From positions 202,295-266,294 of the forward strand of contig JAHBXR010000007.1 in NCBI GenBank assembly GCA_019636335.1: a stretch of DNA of 64,000 bases, in the 5' to 3' direction. The position numbers and the translations under genes were made by a program. This document shows, in pieces, positions 1-8,535 of the stretch. This DNA is from Pirellulales bacterium. GTDB lineage: Bacteria; Planctomycetota; Planctomycetia; Pirellulales; JAEUIK01. The notes beneath the pieces were generated by a model. That model was not told the origin of the DNA, searched no databases, and saw only the letters and a list, made by a program, of their open reading frames with translations. The stretch's first letter is position 1; every line of letters begins with the position of its first letter.

Positions 1-226
1 AGAGCTTTATCTATCTTGACCCGGCCAGGCAGCCCGCCTGAGTCTCTCCCACTTCGCTGACATGACAGCATTGAAGCGGGCCTCGCTCAGCCGATGATCG
101 ACCTTGCCGCATCGCGGCGATTTCCTTATCGTTCGCCCCCGATCCATTCCCCGGGGCAAGCACGTCGCCGATTGCCGCGTTCGCGGTCGCTTTCGTGCAA
201 TGTTCGTGATGAAATTCGAGGTCGGC

Positions 227-1732
227 ATGCACTTTCGCAAGCGAGCCGTCTGGCTGACTGCGCTGGCACTGGTCAGTTGGTCGGGCTGCGCCATGCCGCA
301 CCACGTGCCACGCGTCGAAGACGGCACGCGCCAATCGAAGAGCGGCCGAGCCCCGACCACCGACGCCGAGGTGCTCGCCGCGGGTGGTTCCGTTGCCGAC
401 ACCGCCGCTATCGAGAAGCAACGCCGCGCGGGCAGCAATATCGCCCCCCCTGCCGAATCGATCAGCGCGCAAAACCTGCCGCCCCAAGACATGGCGGCAA
501 TCATGGCCGAATTGCAAACGCTCGGCGCCATCGATCCGGCCATGCAGAATCAGCTCATGGAGGATCTCAAGAACACCGATCCGGCGCTCTGGCCTGGGCT
601 GGTGCAATCGTTCCGAGCGACGCTCGCCTACCAGCGCCGCGCCGCAGGCGTCGCCACGCCGACCGCGCAGGGGGCCGTGCCGGCCGAAGCCCTCGCGACG
701 ATGCCGCGCGACGTACCGCCGCCGCGTATCCTGCCGGCGCAAGGCGTGGCCGCAGCGCATCCACTCGATCCTGCCAGCCAGCAAACCGTGAATGCCTTGG
801 CGCAGACGACGCCGGGAGTCGATCGACTTCCACCCACCAATACCACCCTGCTGCCCACGAGCGAAGTGGTTCAGGCCTCTGCCACGGCGCCGGCCGGTGA
901 AGCGACGAATGCCGTCGTGCCGGCGGTGGCCACCATGCCTGTGAACGAGCCAGAGCAGGTGCAGCCTGCGACCCTGGTGACTCCAGTGGCGGCCTCGACC
1001 GCGGCCGCTGCAACTCCTGCCGCCGCGATTCCCGTCGACTGGCAGTCGCAACTGACGACCGCGATTCAAGCGGCCGAGAGCGCACCGTCGGTTTCACCCG
1101 AGGACGACGTGCGCCGCGATGCCTACCTGCGGCTGATGTACCTGGTGGCCGGCCGGCGCGACGACGCCATGAAGCCCATCGCCGGCGCCACACCCGCCGA
1201 ACAGAACTTCTGGTCGCAGGAATTGTTTGGCCTGGCGACGTATCTCGATCGCGCGAGCACGCCCGACGCGACGGCCCGCGCTGCCGCGGCGCTGCTGGCC
1301 TTGAACGAGGCCTCGGGGCATTTGGCCGAATCGAGTCCCATTGCGGTGCGTAATCTCTGCTTCTGCATCGACGTGAAGAGCTACGGCGTGTACGAGAAGT
1401 TCGCCAGCGAGGAGTTCCAGCCAGGCCAGACGGTGGTGCTGTACGCCGAGGTAGAGAACTTCAAGAGCGAGCCCTCGGCCGAGGGCTTTCACACGGCCCT
1501 GAAAAGCCGCTATCTGATCCTCGATCCGCAAGGTCAGCGCGTCGACGAGCACGAGTTCCCCCTCACCGAGGAACATTGCCGCAATCGTCGCCGCGACTTC
1601 TTCATGACCTACTACCTGAAGATGCCCGAGCGCATCTACGATGGCCAGTACACGCTGCAACTGACGATCGAGGATACGCTGGGGAAGAAGGTCGGCCAGT
1701 CCTCGACCACCTTCAAGGTGAAGGCGAACTAG
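227..1732 (+). CDS. Large proline/alanine-rich putative lipoprotein
   Basis: Unrecognised protein of about 501 residues. I start it at ATG 227 rather than upstream ATGs because the N-terminus then reads as a lipoprotein signal: two basic stretches, a hydrophobic core, and Cys in a WSGC context about 20 residues in. The Trp at -3 makes the lipobox imperfect. Residues 20-330 are low-complexity Ala/Pro/Thr-rich linker. The last ~190 residues are ordered, with aromatic residues and a run of beta-like strands (regions around YEKFASEEF and YYLKMPERIYDGQYTL), suggesting an extracytoplasmic C-terminal beta domain. Function unknown; envelope location is inferred. Confidence 0.7.
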   Translation: MHFRKRAVWLTALALVSWSGCAMPHHVPRVEDGTRQSKSGRAPTTDAEVLAAGGSVADTAAIEKQRRAGSNIAPPAESISAQNLPPQDMAAIMAELQTLGAIDPAMQNQLMEDLKNTDPALWPGLVQSFRATLAYQRRAAGVATPTAQGAVPAEALATMPRDVPPPRILPAQGVAAAHPLDPASQQTVNALAQTTPGVDRLPPTNTTLLPTSEVVQASATAPAGEATNAVVPAVATMPVNEPEQVQPATLVTPVAASTAAAATPAAAIPVDWQSQLTTAIQAAESAPSVSPEDDVRRDAYLRLMYLVAGRRDDAMKPIAGATPAEQNFWSQELFGLATYLDRASTPDATARAAAALLALNEASGHLAESSPIAVRNLCFCIDVKSYGVYEKFASEEFQPGQTVVLYAEVENFKSEPSAEGFHTALKSRYLILDPQGQRVDEHEFPLTEEHCRNRRRDFFMTYYLKMPERIYDGQYTLQLTIEDTLGKKVGQSSTTFKVKAN

Positions 1733-1871
1733 TTCGGCGGGCGATTTTGTGACGTGGGCCGAGCGGCATCTGTACTCGTCGCATGCGGCGGCCTATCCTT
1801 AATGGGAGGGAGGCCAGCCGGGCGAACGTCCCTTTTCGGCAGTCCACTCTCATTCAACAAGGGAGGCGACC

Positions 1872-2186
1872 ATGCCCCCGCGCGTCGGCGAGCAATCCGT
1901 GAACACGGCCGAGCAGGCGATGGAGTTATTGAAGCGGCTCTCGCTCGATGAGCGAAAGAAACTACTCAACCAGCTTGCACAACAGTTCGCCACGACGGAC
2001 GAAGAGCTTGCGATCTGCGACGCACAAGGAGAAGTCGTCGGTTACCTGGTTCCCGCCGACCTGCGTCTCAGGCTGACTACGGTGGAATTCAGAAGAGAAC
2101 TTCAGAAAAGCAGCGACAATCCCGGGACTGTCCGTCCGCTGCGCGAGGTGATCGAAGAATTGGAAGCGAGATTCAGCGAGCACTAG
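1872..2186 (+). CDS. Small protein, probable antitoxin partner of the ParE-like gene
   Basis: Encodes 104 residues. A good Shine-Dalgarno (GGAGG) lies a few bases before ATG 1872. Helical N-terminus (AMELLKRLSLDERKKLLNQL), then a short strand-rich middle (ICDAQGEVVGYLVPADL) and a charged C-terminus (REVIEELEARF). The stop is one base before the GTG start of the next gene, a ParE-like toxin. Size, order and spacing fit a type II antitoxin of an unusual class; no CopG/RHH or AbrB motif is obvious. The toxin-antitoxin role is inferred from context only. Confidence 0.65.
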   Translation: MPPRVGEQSVNTAEQAMELLKRLSLDERKKLLNQLAQQFATTDEELAICDAQGEVVGYLVPADLRLRLTTVEFRRELQKSSDNPGTVRPLREVIEELEARFSEH

Positions 2187-2187
2187 C

Positions 2188-2478
2188 GTGGCCAAACCGG
2201 GGCAGCGGTTCCAAGTCATCACCGTCCAAGACGCCGAGGCCATGCTGGCCGCGATTTGGACGGAAGCTGCTGCGCAAAGTGCAGGCACCGAGATCTCACG
2301 CGCCGCCAATCGGATTGACGCGGAGCTTGCTCGAGATCCCTACCAGGGATACTTCATTGGCGATCCGAATCAGTGGGCGGTATGCGAAGGTCCGCTCGTT
2401 GCCTGCTATGAGATTCTGGCGGACGACTTGACCGTGCTCATTCATCGCTTCGAGCGATCCCGAAAGCTGCAGCAATAG
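2188..2478 (+). CDS. ParE/RelE-like toxin-type protein
   Basis: Encodes 96 residues from a GTG start, one base after the stop of the upstream small gene. The pattern AAxRIDxELxxDPxxG followed by a PLxxxYEIxxDDLTVxIxR strand pair resembles the ParE/RelE-like fold, where a helical pair precedes a beta sheet ending in a short basic tail (RFERSRKLQQ). Tight coupling to the preceding gene supports a toxin-antitoxin module. It could also be a non-toxic homologue; catalytic residues of RelE-type RNases are not clear. Probably cytoplasmic. Confidence 0.6.
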   Translation: MAKPGQRFQVITVQDAEAMLAAIWTEAAAQSAGTEISRAANRIDAELARDPYQGYFIGDPNQWAVCEGPLVACYEILADDLTVLIHRFERSRKLQQ

Positions 2479-2493
2479 ACTCATCGGATTCTC

Positions 2494-3639
2494 ATGCCCA
2501 CCTACGATGCCATCGTGCTCGGAACTGGCGGAGTCGGCAGTGCGGCGCTCTTCGAACTGGCCCGGCGCGGCCAGCGCGTGCTGGGGCTCGATCGCTTTCC
2601 AACCGCTCACGACCGGGGGAGCTCGCACGGTTCGACCCGCTTGATCCGGCAGGCGTACTTCGAGCATTCCGACTACGTGCCGCTGGTCTTGCGAGCTTAT
2701 GAACGCTGGGCCGAGCTCGCGGCCCGGCGCGGACAAACGCTCTTGCATGAGACGGGGCTGCTGCAGATCGGCCCGGCCCGGGGCGTCGTCCTCTCGGGCG
2801 TGCGTGCGAGTGCCCGCCGGCATGGTCTCTTCATCGATGAGCTTTCACCCGCCGAGCTACGCGCGCGATTCCCTCAATTTAACGCTCCCACGCCGCTCTC
2901 CGGCATCTTCGAGCGTCGCGCCGGATGTCTGCTGGTCGAGGAATGCGTGCGAGCCCATCTGGAGGAGGCGATCCGTCTCGGGGCCGAGCATCGTACCGGG
3001 GTGTCCGCGCGCGCCTGGCGCCGGCAAGGTTCGGGCGTCGTCGTCGACACGGACGCCGGCCCGTTCGAGGCGGCTCGGCTGGTGATTGCCGCCGGACCCT
3101 GGACCTCGCAGGTACTCGCGGACTTGGGCCTGCCGCTAGTCGTGCGGCGCAAGAGCGTCTTCTGGTACGAGGCGCCCCCCGAGCATTTCACGCGCGCGGC
3201 AGGATTCCCGGCCTTCCTGGTCGAGGACGAGGCAGGGATCTTCTACGGCTTTCCGAGCTTCGATGCCGACGGGCTGAAGGTGGCCGAGCATACCGGCGGG
3301 CATCGCGTCGTCGATCCACTGATGGTAAATCGAGAGATCGACGCGGACGAAGAACAGCGCGTGCGCATGTTCCTCCAACGTTACCTGCCGGCGGTAAGCG
3401 ACACACGCACCCGGCACTCGGTCTGCATGTATACGCTCTCGCCCGACGAGCACTTTATCATCGATCGGCACCCCGCCTGCGAGGCCGTCTTCTTTTGTGC
3501 CGGCCTGTCGGGGCACGGATTCAAGTTCACCTCGGTCTTGGGCGAGGCGTTGGCCGATCTGGCAGTCGACGGGCACACGTCGCTCCCCATCGAGTTCCTC
3601 TCGCTGGCGAGACTGCGAGCAGTGCGACCGAATAGTTAA
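2494..3639 (+). CDS. solA: Monomeric sarcosine oxidase / N-methyl amino acid oxidase family flavoenzyme
   Basis: Encodes 381 residues, the family's usual length. The Rossmann FAD motif GTGGVG sits at residues 10-15. The C-terminal part has CMYTLSPDEHFIID and GLSGHGFKF, hallmark blocks of monomeric sarcosine oxidase and N-methyltryptophan oxidase; Cys311 is the expected covalent flavin attachment site. Expected reaction: oxidative demethylation of an N-methylated amino acid to the amine, formaldehyde and H2O2. The substrate (sarcosine, N-methyltryptophan or a relative) cannot be told from sequence, so the symbol is by family. Only 15 bases separate it from the ParE-like gene, but functional linkage is not implied. 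Confidence 0.9.
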   Translation: MPTYDAIVLGTGGVGSAALFELARRGQRVLGLDRFPTAHDRGSSHGSTRLIRQAYFEHSDYVPLVLRAYERWAELAARRGQTLLHETGLLQIGPARGVVLSGVRASARRHGLFIDELSPAELRARFPQFNAPTPLSGIFERRAGCLLVEECVRAHLEEAIRLGAEHRTGVSARAWRRQGSGVVVDTDAGPFEAARLVIAAGPWTSQVLADLGLPLVVRRKSVFWYEAPPEHFTRAAGFPAFLVEDEAGIFYGFPSFDADGLKVAEHTGGHRVVDPLMVNREIDADEEQRVRMFLQRYLPAVSDTRTRHSVCMYTLSPDEHFIIDRHPACEAVFFCAGLSGHGFKFTSVLGEALADLAVDGHTSLPIEFLSLARLRAVRPNS

Positions 3640-3761
3640 CCGCCCAGCCCACCCAGCGTTTGCAAATCGCATTGGTCAATCGGCCAAAGGCAAATCCAGG
3701 TGCTACCGATCCGGTAGGTGGTCGCACGCTTCGTGCCAAGCTTGGTGGTAACGATCGGCAG

Positions 3762-4154
3762 TCAGTTTGCCACTCGTTTGCCGTCGCGCCACTCTTCGTC
3801 GCGGATCACCTGGCCGTCGGCCGACCATTCCATGACTCGGCCGTGCGCGCGTCCCTCGACGTTCGTCAGTTCCATCTTCTTCTGGCCGTTTTCGTACCAG
3901 TACGTAAACAGCCCATGCTTGCGGCCGTGCTGCCAGTGGCCGATCGAGCGCTGCCGGCCGTTTTCGTACCACACTTCGACCGGCCCGTGATGGATCTCCT
4001 CGCCACGCCAGTCGCTGACGACCGATCGGCGGATGTGAAGAGAACCGTCAGGCCAACGTTCTTCGACGAGGTGTGCCGGTTCGGTCGTCGAGCGTCCACA
4101 GCCGGCGAGAACCGCTGTCAGGAGCATCAGCAGGAAGCAACAGCGTTCGCGCAT
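3762..4154 (-). CDS. MORN-repeat (YwqK-type) lipoprotein
   Basis: Encodes 130 residues. N-terminus MRERCCFLLMLLTAVLAGC is a clear lipoprotein signal with LAGC lipobox. The mature part has at least four MORN/YwqK-like repeats of the form G.xxxWYENGxxxxxGxWxxGxxxG (EVWYENGRQRSIGHWQHG, FTYWYENGQKK, EWSADGQVIRDEEWRDG). Such repeats occur in surface proteins of many planctomycetes and in YwqK-family antitoxins, but nothing toxin-like sits beside it. It starts 9 bases after the stop of the esterase gene on the same strand, so the two are probably cotranscribed. Role unknown. Confidence 0.85.
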   Translation of the reverse strand: MRERCCFLLMLLTAVLAGCGRSTTEPAHLVEERWPDGSLHIRRSVVSDWRGEEIHHGPVEVWYENGRQRSIGHWQHGRKHGLFTYWYENGQKKMELTNVEGRAHGRVMEWSADGQVIRDEEWRDGKRVAN

Positions 4155-4163
4155 CGCTTGTTC

Positions 4164-5048
4164 TCAGAGACGATCGTTGACGAACTGACCAATTTCGGCG
4201 ATCGCCCGTCGGGTCCCGTCGAGCAGCGGGAATAAGTGCCAGACGTGGATCATCTCTTCGTAGATCGTACACCGCACGTCGAGGCCGGCCTTTTCGGCTC
4301 GTGCAGCGATCCGCGTCGAATCGTCGAAGAGCATTTCGCACGTTCCGACCTGAATCAACAGCGGCGGCAGGCCGGCTAGATCGGCATAGAGTGGCGACGC
4401 CAGGGGCGTACGAGGATCGGCCCCTGCCAAATACATCGAGGCCATCTGAAGCAACGGGTCGCGCAAGATCATCGGGTCGACCGCCCCCCTCGTCGTCATC
4501 GATTCGCCGCGGCATTCGAGGTCGACCCAGGGGGAAAGCAGCACTCCGGCCCCCGGCAAGGAGATGCCCGAGTCACGCAGCGCCACGAGCGTGGCGAGCG
4601 TCAGTCCGCCACCGGCCGAATCCCCCGCGATGGCGATCCGACGTGGCTCGACGCCCGACTCCAAGAGGCCGCGATACGCCGCCACGGCGTCGTCGACGGC
4701 GGCGGGAAAGGGATGTTCCGGCGCAAGACGATAATCGACGGCAAACGCACGCGCCGCGCATGCCGTGGCCAAGCGTAGTACCAGCTCGCGATATCCCGCC
4801 ACCGAGCCGATCACGTAGGCGCCACCGTGCAGGTAGAGCAGGATGCGGCCCGGGATCGTGTTGTCGGAGCCGATCCACTCGCCGGCCACTCCCCCTAGTA
4901 ACGCCGCTTCGTGCGCGATGAGCTTGTTGTGTCGTACCTCGGACATCATCTGGTCGAAGTTCGCGCGAAAGAACGCCAGATCCGGATGGGGTGGTATCGG
5001 CCGCGAACGCAACATCCGGATGACGGCAGCGAGCTTGGGGTCGGGCAT
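4164..5048 (-). CDS. Alpha/beta hydrolase, hormone-sensitive-lipase (family IV) type esterase
   Basis: About 294 residues from ATG at 5048. The frame stays open far upstream through the heptamer repeat, but that extension is artefactual (a VVSGQWS-type periodic translation), so I begin at MPDPKLAAV. Family IV hallmarks: the oxyanion motif HGGAYVIGS, nucleophile elbow GDSAGGGL (Ser), an acidic residue in VDPMI, and the terminal His in HVWHLF. Expected to hydrolyse short acyl or aryl esters in the cytoplasm. Followed after 9 bases by the MORN lipoprotein gene. Divergent from the oxidoreductase at 5467, with the tandem array between. Confidence 0.9.
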   Translation of the reverse strand: MPDPKLAAVIRMLRSRPIPPHPDLAFFRANFDQMMSEVRHNKLIAHEAALLGGVAGEWIGSDNTIPGRILLYLHGGAYVIGSVAGYRELVLRLATACAARAFAVDYRLAPEHPFPAAVDDAVAAYRGLLESGVEPRRIAIAGDSAGGGLTLATLVALRDSGISLPGAGVLLSPWVDLECRGESMTTRGAVDPMILRDPLLQMASMYLAGADPRTPLASPLYADLAGLPPLLIQVGTCEMLFDDSTRIAARAEKAGLDVRCTIYEEMIHVWHLFPLLDGTRRAIAEIGQFVNDRL

Positions 5049-5267
5049 TGCAGATGATTCTCCGTGGAACGAGCACTGGTTGTACCATTCGAGTTCTCGC
5101 TGCACAGGCTGGCTGCTTGTCTCACTTCTCGATTGCCGTCTCGAGAGAATGACAACTCGATCCGGCCTTTTTCTTGACACGCCACACCGCAGGGTTTCAT
5201 AGTAGGGGCGAAATCTGGCATCAACGATAGTTCCGCGGGCACATACCAACCCCTCCTTCTCCCGCAT

Positions 5268-5456
5268 CAACTGCCAACTGCCAACTGCCAACTGCCCACT
5301 GCCCACTGCCCACTGACCACTGACCACTGACCACTGACCACTGACCACTGACCACTGACCACTGACCACTGACCACTGACCACTGACCACTGCCCACTGA
5401 CCACTGACCACTGACCACTGACCACTGACCACTGACCACTGACCACTGACCACTGA
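5268..5456. repeat. Tandem heptamer array, 27 copies of CCACTGA-type unit
   Basis: Perfectly phased 7-bp units fill the space between two divergent genes. From the left: four CAACTGC, two CCACTGC, eleven CCACTGA, one CCACTGC, nine CCACTGA. The array ends one base before the AAGG ribosome-site-like stretch of the oxidoreductase gene, whose ATG is at 5467. Two more CCACTGA units stand at 18432-18445. The rest of 5049-5466 holds no gene. Similar short tandemly repeated heptamers are known in cyanobacteria; the comparison here is by form only. Confidence 0.95.
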
Positions 5457-5466
5457 AAGGCACGCC

Positions 5467-6828
5467 ATGCAGCCGCTCGATCGACGCCGATTCTTGCAGC
5501 AATCGACCCAAGCCGGCCTGGGACTCGCCGCGGCTGGGGCGATCTGGACGGCGCCCCGCCCAGTGCGGGCCGTTTCGGCGAACGAGAAGCTGGTGCTGGC
5601 GGTCGTGGGGCTCAAGGGACGCGGTAGCGTGCTAGCCCCCGATTTTGCCGCGCGGCCCGATTGCGAGGTGGCCTACATCGCCGATGTCGATACGCAATGG
5701 CATGCGCCGCGGGGCCAGGCGGTCGAAAGTGCGCAGGGTAAAGCCCCCCGGGCCGTGCAAGATTTCCGCCGCGCGCTCGACGACAAATCGGTCGATGCCG
5801 TCGTGATTGCCACCCCCGATCACTGGCACGCCTTGGCCACGATTTGGGCCTGCCAGGCGGGCAAGCACGTGTACGTCGAGAAACCGGCCAGCCACAGTCC
5901 CTGGGAAGGGCGTAAGATGGTCGAGGCCGCGCGCAAGTACGATCGAGTCGTGCAGCTCGGCACTCAGAATCGCAGCGCCCCCTACAACAAGAGCGCCAAG
6001 CAATACATCGACTCGGGCAAGCTCGGCAAGATTCAACTCGTCCGCGTCTACAACCAGAAGGGCTGGGGCAACGTGCCGGCGGTGCCCAACAGCGAGGCCG
6101 CCTCAACGCTCGACTATGACATGTGGACCGGACCCGCGCCACAGGCAGCTTACAACACGGTCGAGCACGGCACGTGGAATCACTTCTGGAAGTTTTCGGG
6201 GGGCGACATCATCAACGACGGCGTCCATCAGATGGATCTGGCGCGGTGGATGATCGGCCGCGACTATCCGAAGTCGGTCTATGCCGTCGGGGGACGCTAC
6301 GAGCCGGGGGCCCTCGATACGCCCGACACGCAGGTCGCCACGTACGATTACGGCGATCTGCTGCTCACCTTCGAGCTGACGCTGAACACGCCCTACATGA
6401 TCAAGAGCGATGCCGAGCTGCGCGACAGCGACGATTTTCCGCACTGGCCGCAGAACGCCGAACGGATCGAGATCTACGGTAGCGAAGGTCTGATGGTGCT
6501 GGGGCGTCACGGCTGCGGTTGGCAAGTCTTTACCCGACCGCACCAGCGCAAGCCCGTCGTCGTGGCAGCGGACAATGGTCCCTTCCCCGACCCCGAGCAC
6601 AAGCAGGACTTCTGCGACGCGATTCGCGAGCATCGTCGGCCGAGCGCCGATATCGAAGAAGGACACAAGAGCACGCTCTTGTGCCAATACGCCAACATCA
6701 GTTATCGCCTGGGGGGCGAAAAGCTGCTGATCGATCCGGCTACCGAAACGTGCGTCGACAACGATCGGGCCAATGCGCTGCTCAAACGCGAGTACCGGGC
6801 GCCGTACGTCGTGCCCGAGCAGGTCTAA
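5467..6828 (+). CDS. Tat-exported Gfo/Idh/MocA-family oxidoreductase
   Basis: Encodes 453 residues. The N-terminus carries a twin-arginine signal (DRRRFLQQS, residues 5-13) followed by a hydrophobic stretch, so export in folded form with bound NAD(P) is expected. The Rossmann start is VLAVVGLKGRG, and the family motif HVYVEKPASHSPWEG follows the nucleotide domain. The C-terminal part has the GGDIINDGVHQMDLARW block with the conserved His-x3-Asp-like arrangement. Planctomycetes hold many such proteins; the substrate is probably a sugar or inositol derivative but is not determinable. Translation start lies directly behind the heptamer array. Confidence 0.92.
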   Translation: MQPLDRRRFLQQSTQAGLGLAAAGAIWTAPRPVRAVSANEKLVLAVVGLKGRGSVLAPDFAARPDCEVAYIADVDTQWHAPRGQAVESAQGKAPRAVQDFRRALDDKSVDAVVIATPDHWHALATIWACQAGKHVYVEKPASHSPWEGRKMVEAARKYDRVVQLGTQNRSAPYNKSAKQYIDSGKLGKIQLVRVYNQKGWGNVPAVPNSEAASTLDYDMWTGPAPQAAYNTVEHGTWNHFWKFSGGDIINDGVHQMDLARWMIGRDYPKSVYAVGGRYEPGALDTPDTQVATYDYGDLLLTFELTLNTPYMIKSDAELRDSDDFPHWPQNAERIEIYGSEGLMVLGRHGCGWQVFTRPHQRKPVVVAADNGPFPDPEHKQDFCDAIREHRRPSADIEEGHKSTLLCQYANISYRLGGEKLLIDPATETCVDNDRANALLKREYRAPYVVPEQV

Positions 6829-6923
6829 GTATTAAGTATGCAGAACTTGCCCGTTCGACGTGCGAATGCGAGACGCCACGATCTAGCGCCAACGCTTGGA
6901 ATGCACGCTGTGCGCCAAGCATT

Positions 6924-8243
6924 TTAGCGACTGGGCCGCCGTCCACGTCCGCCACGCCGTCCCCGACCGCCGCGTGGTGCGCCGCCATTGGGGTTCTTCA
7001 CGCGGGAGTCCAGATTGGCCGAGATAATGTGATCGAGCGCCTCGGCCCAGGAGGTGATGTTGCGATGGTTGGGACGACCGAGATCGGCGTGGTCGTCTCC
7101 CTCATCGGCATCGGGGTCGCCATACGATTCCACTTCATTGCGATCATCGTCTTCTTCTTCTTCTTCTTCTTCTTCTTCGTCCGGCTCTTCACGACGGGCG
7201 GCCGGCGCTTTCTCGCGAGAGTCTTCCGACTCCTCACGACGATCGCGACCACGCCGGCCACGTCCGCGACGACGGCGGCGCCGCTTGCGCGGTGCTTCGT
7301 CTTCGTCACTAGTGCCCTCGCTGTCGAGCGTATCATGCTCGGCCGCCTCATCCTCATCGACGATCTGCGGCGTCACGTAACCGAATTCGTCGATCTCGGT
7401 GGTGGCAGCGACCTCATCGACGTCCAGATCGAACTCGTCGACCTCTTCGTCGAAATAGTTTTCGACGGGCAGATCGGCTGCGGGCGCCGGCGAAGTGGCT
7501 CCCTCGCCACGGCGACGACGGCGGCGACGGCGACGGCGACGTCCCCCTGAACCCTCTTCGCCCGAGCGTTCTTCAATCGAACGTTCTTCGCGGGAACGAT
7601 CGTCGGGGCGAGCTTCGCCGCGTGGACTCTCGCCACGCGCGGCGCCACGGCGAGACCCCTCGCCACGGCCTTCACCACGCGAGCCTTCGCCACGGTCGCT
7701 CTCTCCGCGTGAACCTTCGCCCTGCGAACGCTCTTCGCGGGGGCGATCCTCGCGAGATCGATCGCCGCGACCGCGACGACCTTCGCCACGCCCGCCGCGC
7801 GAACGGCCGCGTTCGCCCGAACGTTCCGATCGCGCTTCACGCGGACGCTCCTCGCGCGCGGGGCGCGCAGGGGCTTCTTCATCGAGCCCCGAACCAAACG
7901 CGGACGACTCCTCTGCGGCTTCCGCCTCGCGGTGGCGATCGCTGCGGTGCGATTCGTCGCGATCCGTCGGCTCCGGACGCGCGGGAGGCGTCGGTTCGGC
8001 AGCGCGAGGTTCGCTGGCTGGTTCGGCGGGCAACTCCGTGGGAGCCAATCCCAACTCCCCCGCCAAACTTCCCCAGTCCGACGTCGGACGTGCCGGTGCA
8101 GGCCGAGGCACGGGCTCTTTCTTGGCAACGGGTCGTGGGGGGGCCGGCGCGGGTGGGGTGGGGCGATCGAGTTCCGGCGTGGCTTCGGCTCCCAGGTCCG
8201 ACGCCAGTGAGGCCCAGTGATCCTGCTTGTTTTCGTCTGTCAT
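6924..8243 (-). CDS. Disordered Arg/Gly/Glu-rich protein with two WxSLAxxLG motifs
   Basis: About 439 residues from ATG 8243 (MTDENKQDHW); an in-frame ATG at 8264 is an alternative. Three zones are visible. Residues 1-95 are Pro-rich with a repeated short motif, W10ASLASDLG and W57GSLAGELG. Residues ~95-330 are Ser/Arg/Gly/Glu low complexity (many RGE, SREER, RRRRRRR blocks), then acidic runs of Glu/Asp. The C-terminus has an ordered helix (TSWAEALDHIISANLDSR) followed by RGG boxes. Composition suggests RNA binding or scaffold function, resembling the disordered tails of RNase E-type proteins, but no catalytic domain is present. Function unknown. Confidence 0.8.
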   Translation of the reverse strand: MTDENKQDHWASLASDLGAEATPELDRPTPPAPAPPRPVAKKEPVPRPAPARPTSDWGSLAGELGLAPTELPAEPASEPRAAEPTPPARPEPTDRDESHRSDRHREAEAAEESSAFGSGLDEEAPARPAREERPREARSERSGERGRSRGGRGEGRRGRGDRSREDRPREERSQGEGSRGESDRGEGSRGEGRGEGSRRGAARGESPRGEARPDDRSREERSIEERSGEEGSGGRRRRRRRRRRRGEGATSPAPAADLPVENYFDEEVDEFDLDVDEVAATTEIDEFGYVTPQIVDEDEAAEHDTLDSEGTSDEDEAPRKRRRRRRGRGRRGRDRREESEDSREKAPAARREEPDEEEEEEEEEDDDRNEVESYGDPDADEGDDHADLGRPNHRNITSWAEALDHIISANLDSRVKNPNGGAPRGGRGRRGGRGRRPSR

Positions 8244-8535
8244 GCGTGTGCTTCGTCCCGACAAAGTACGGTTGGCGATCCGCGGCCACTTACTTCGGAG
8301 GCCAGCGGTCCAGCGACAAGACGAGTCAGTATAGAGATTACCTCTGAGGTTGTGAAGTTGTGGCCTAGATTTAACTTACGGCCGCGCGGCGCCACCCGGC
8401 CGTGGCTCGAGTGAGCCCCTTCCGTCCGATGGCAGCGTAGAATGGAAGGCACCTCTCGCCAGGGCCGGTTCCGGCCGTAACTCGAAGACCCGATGGCCTT
8501 ATGGCGTTGCGTGCGCCCCCTCGGAGAACTCGAAC

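Noticed and set aside
5268..5456. CRISPR array
   Set aside because: Unit length is 7 bases with no spacers and no cas genes in the window.
5049..5615. N-terminal extension of the esterase frame through the heptamer array, giving a VVSGQWS-repeat protein
   Set aside because: The periodic translation is a by-product of the 7-bp repeat on an open frame; the esterase has a proper start at 5048.
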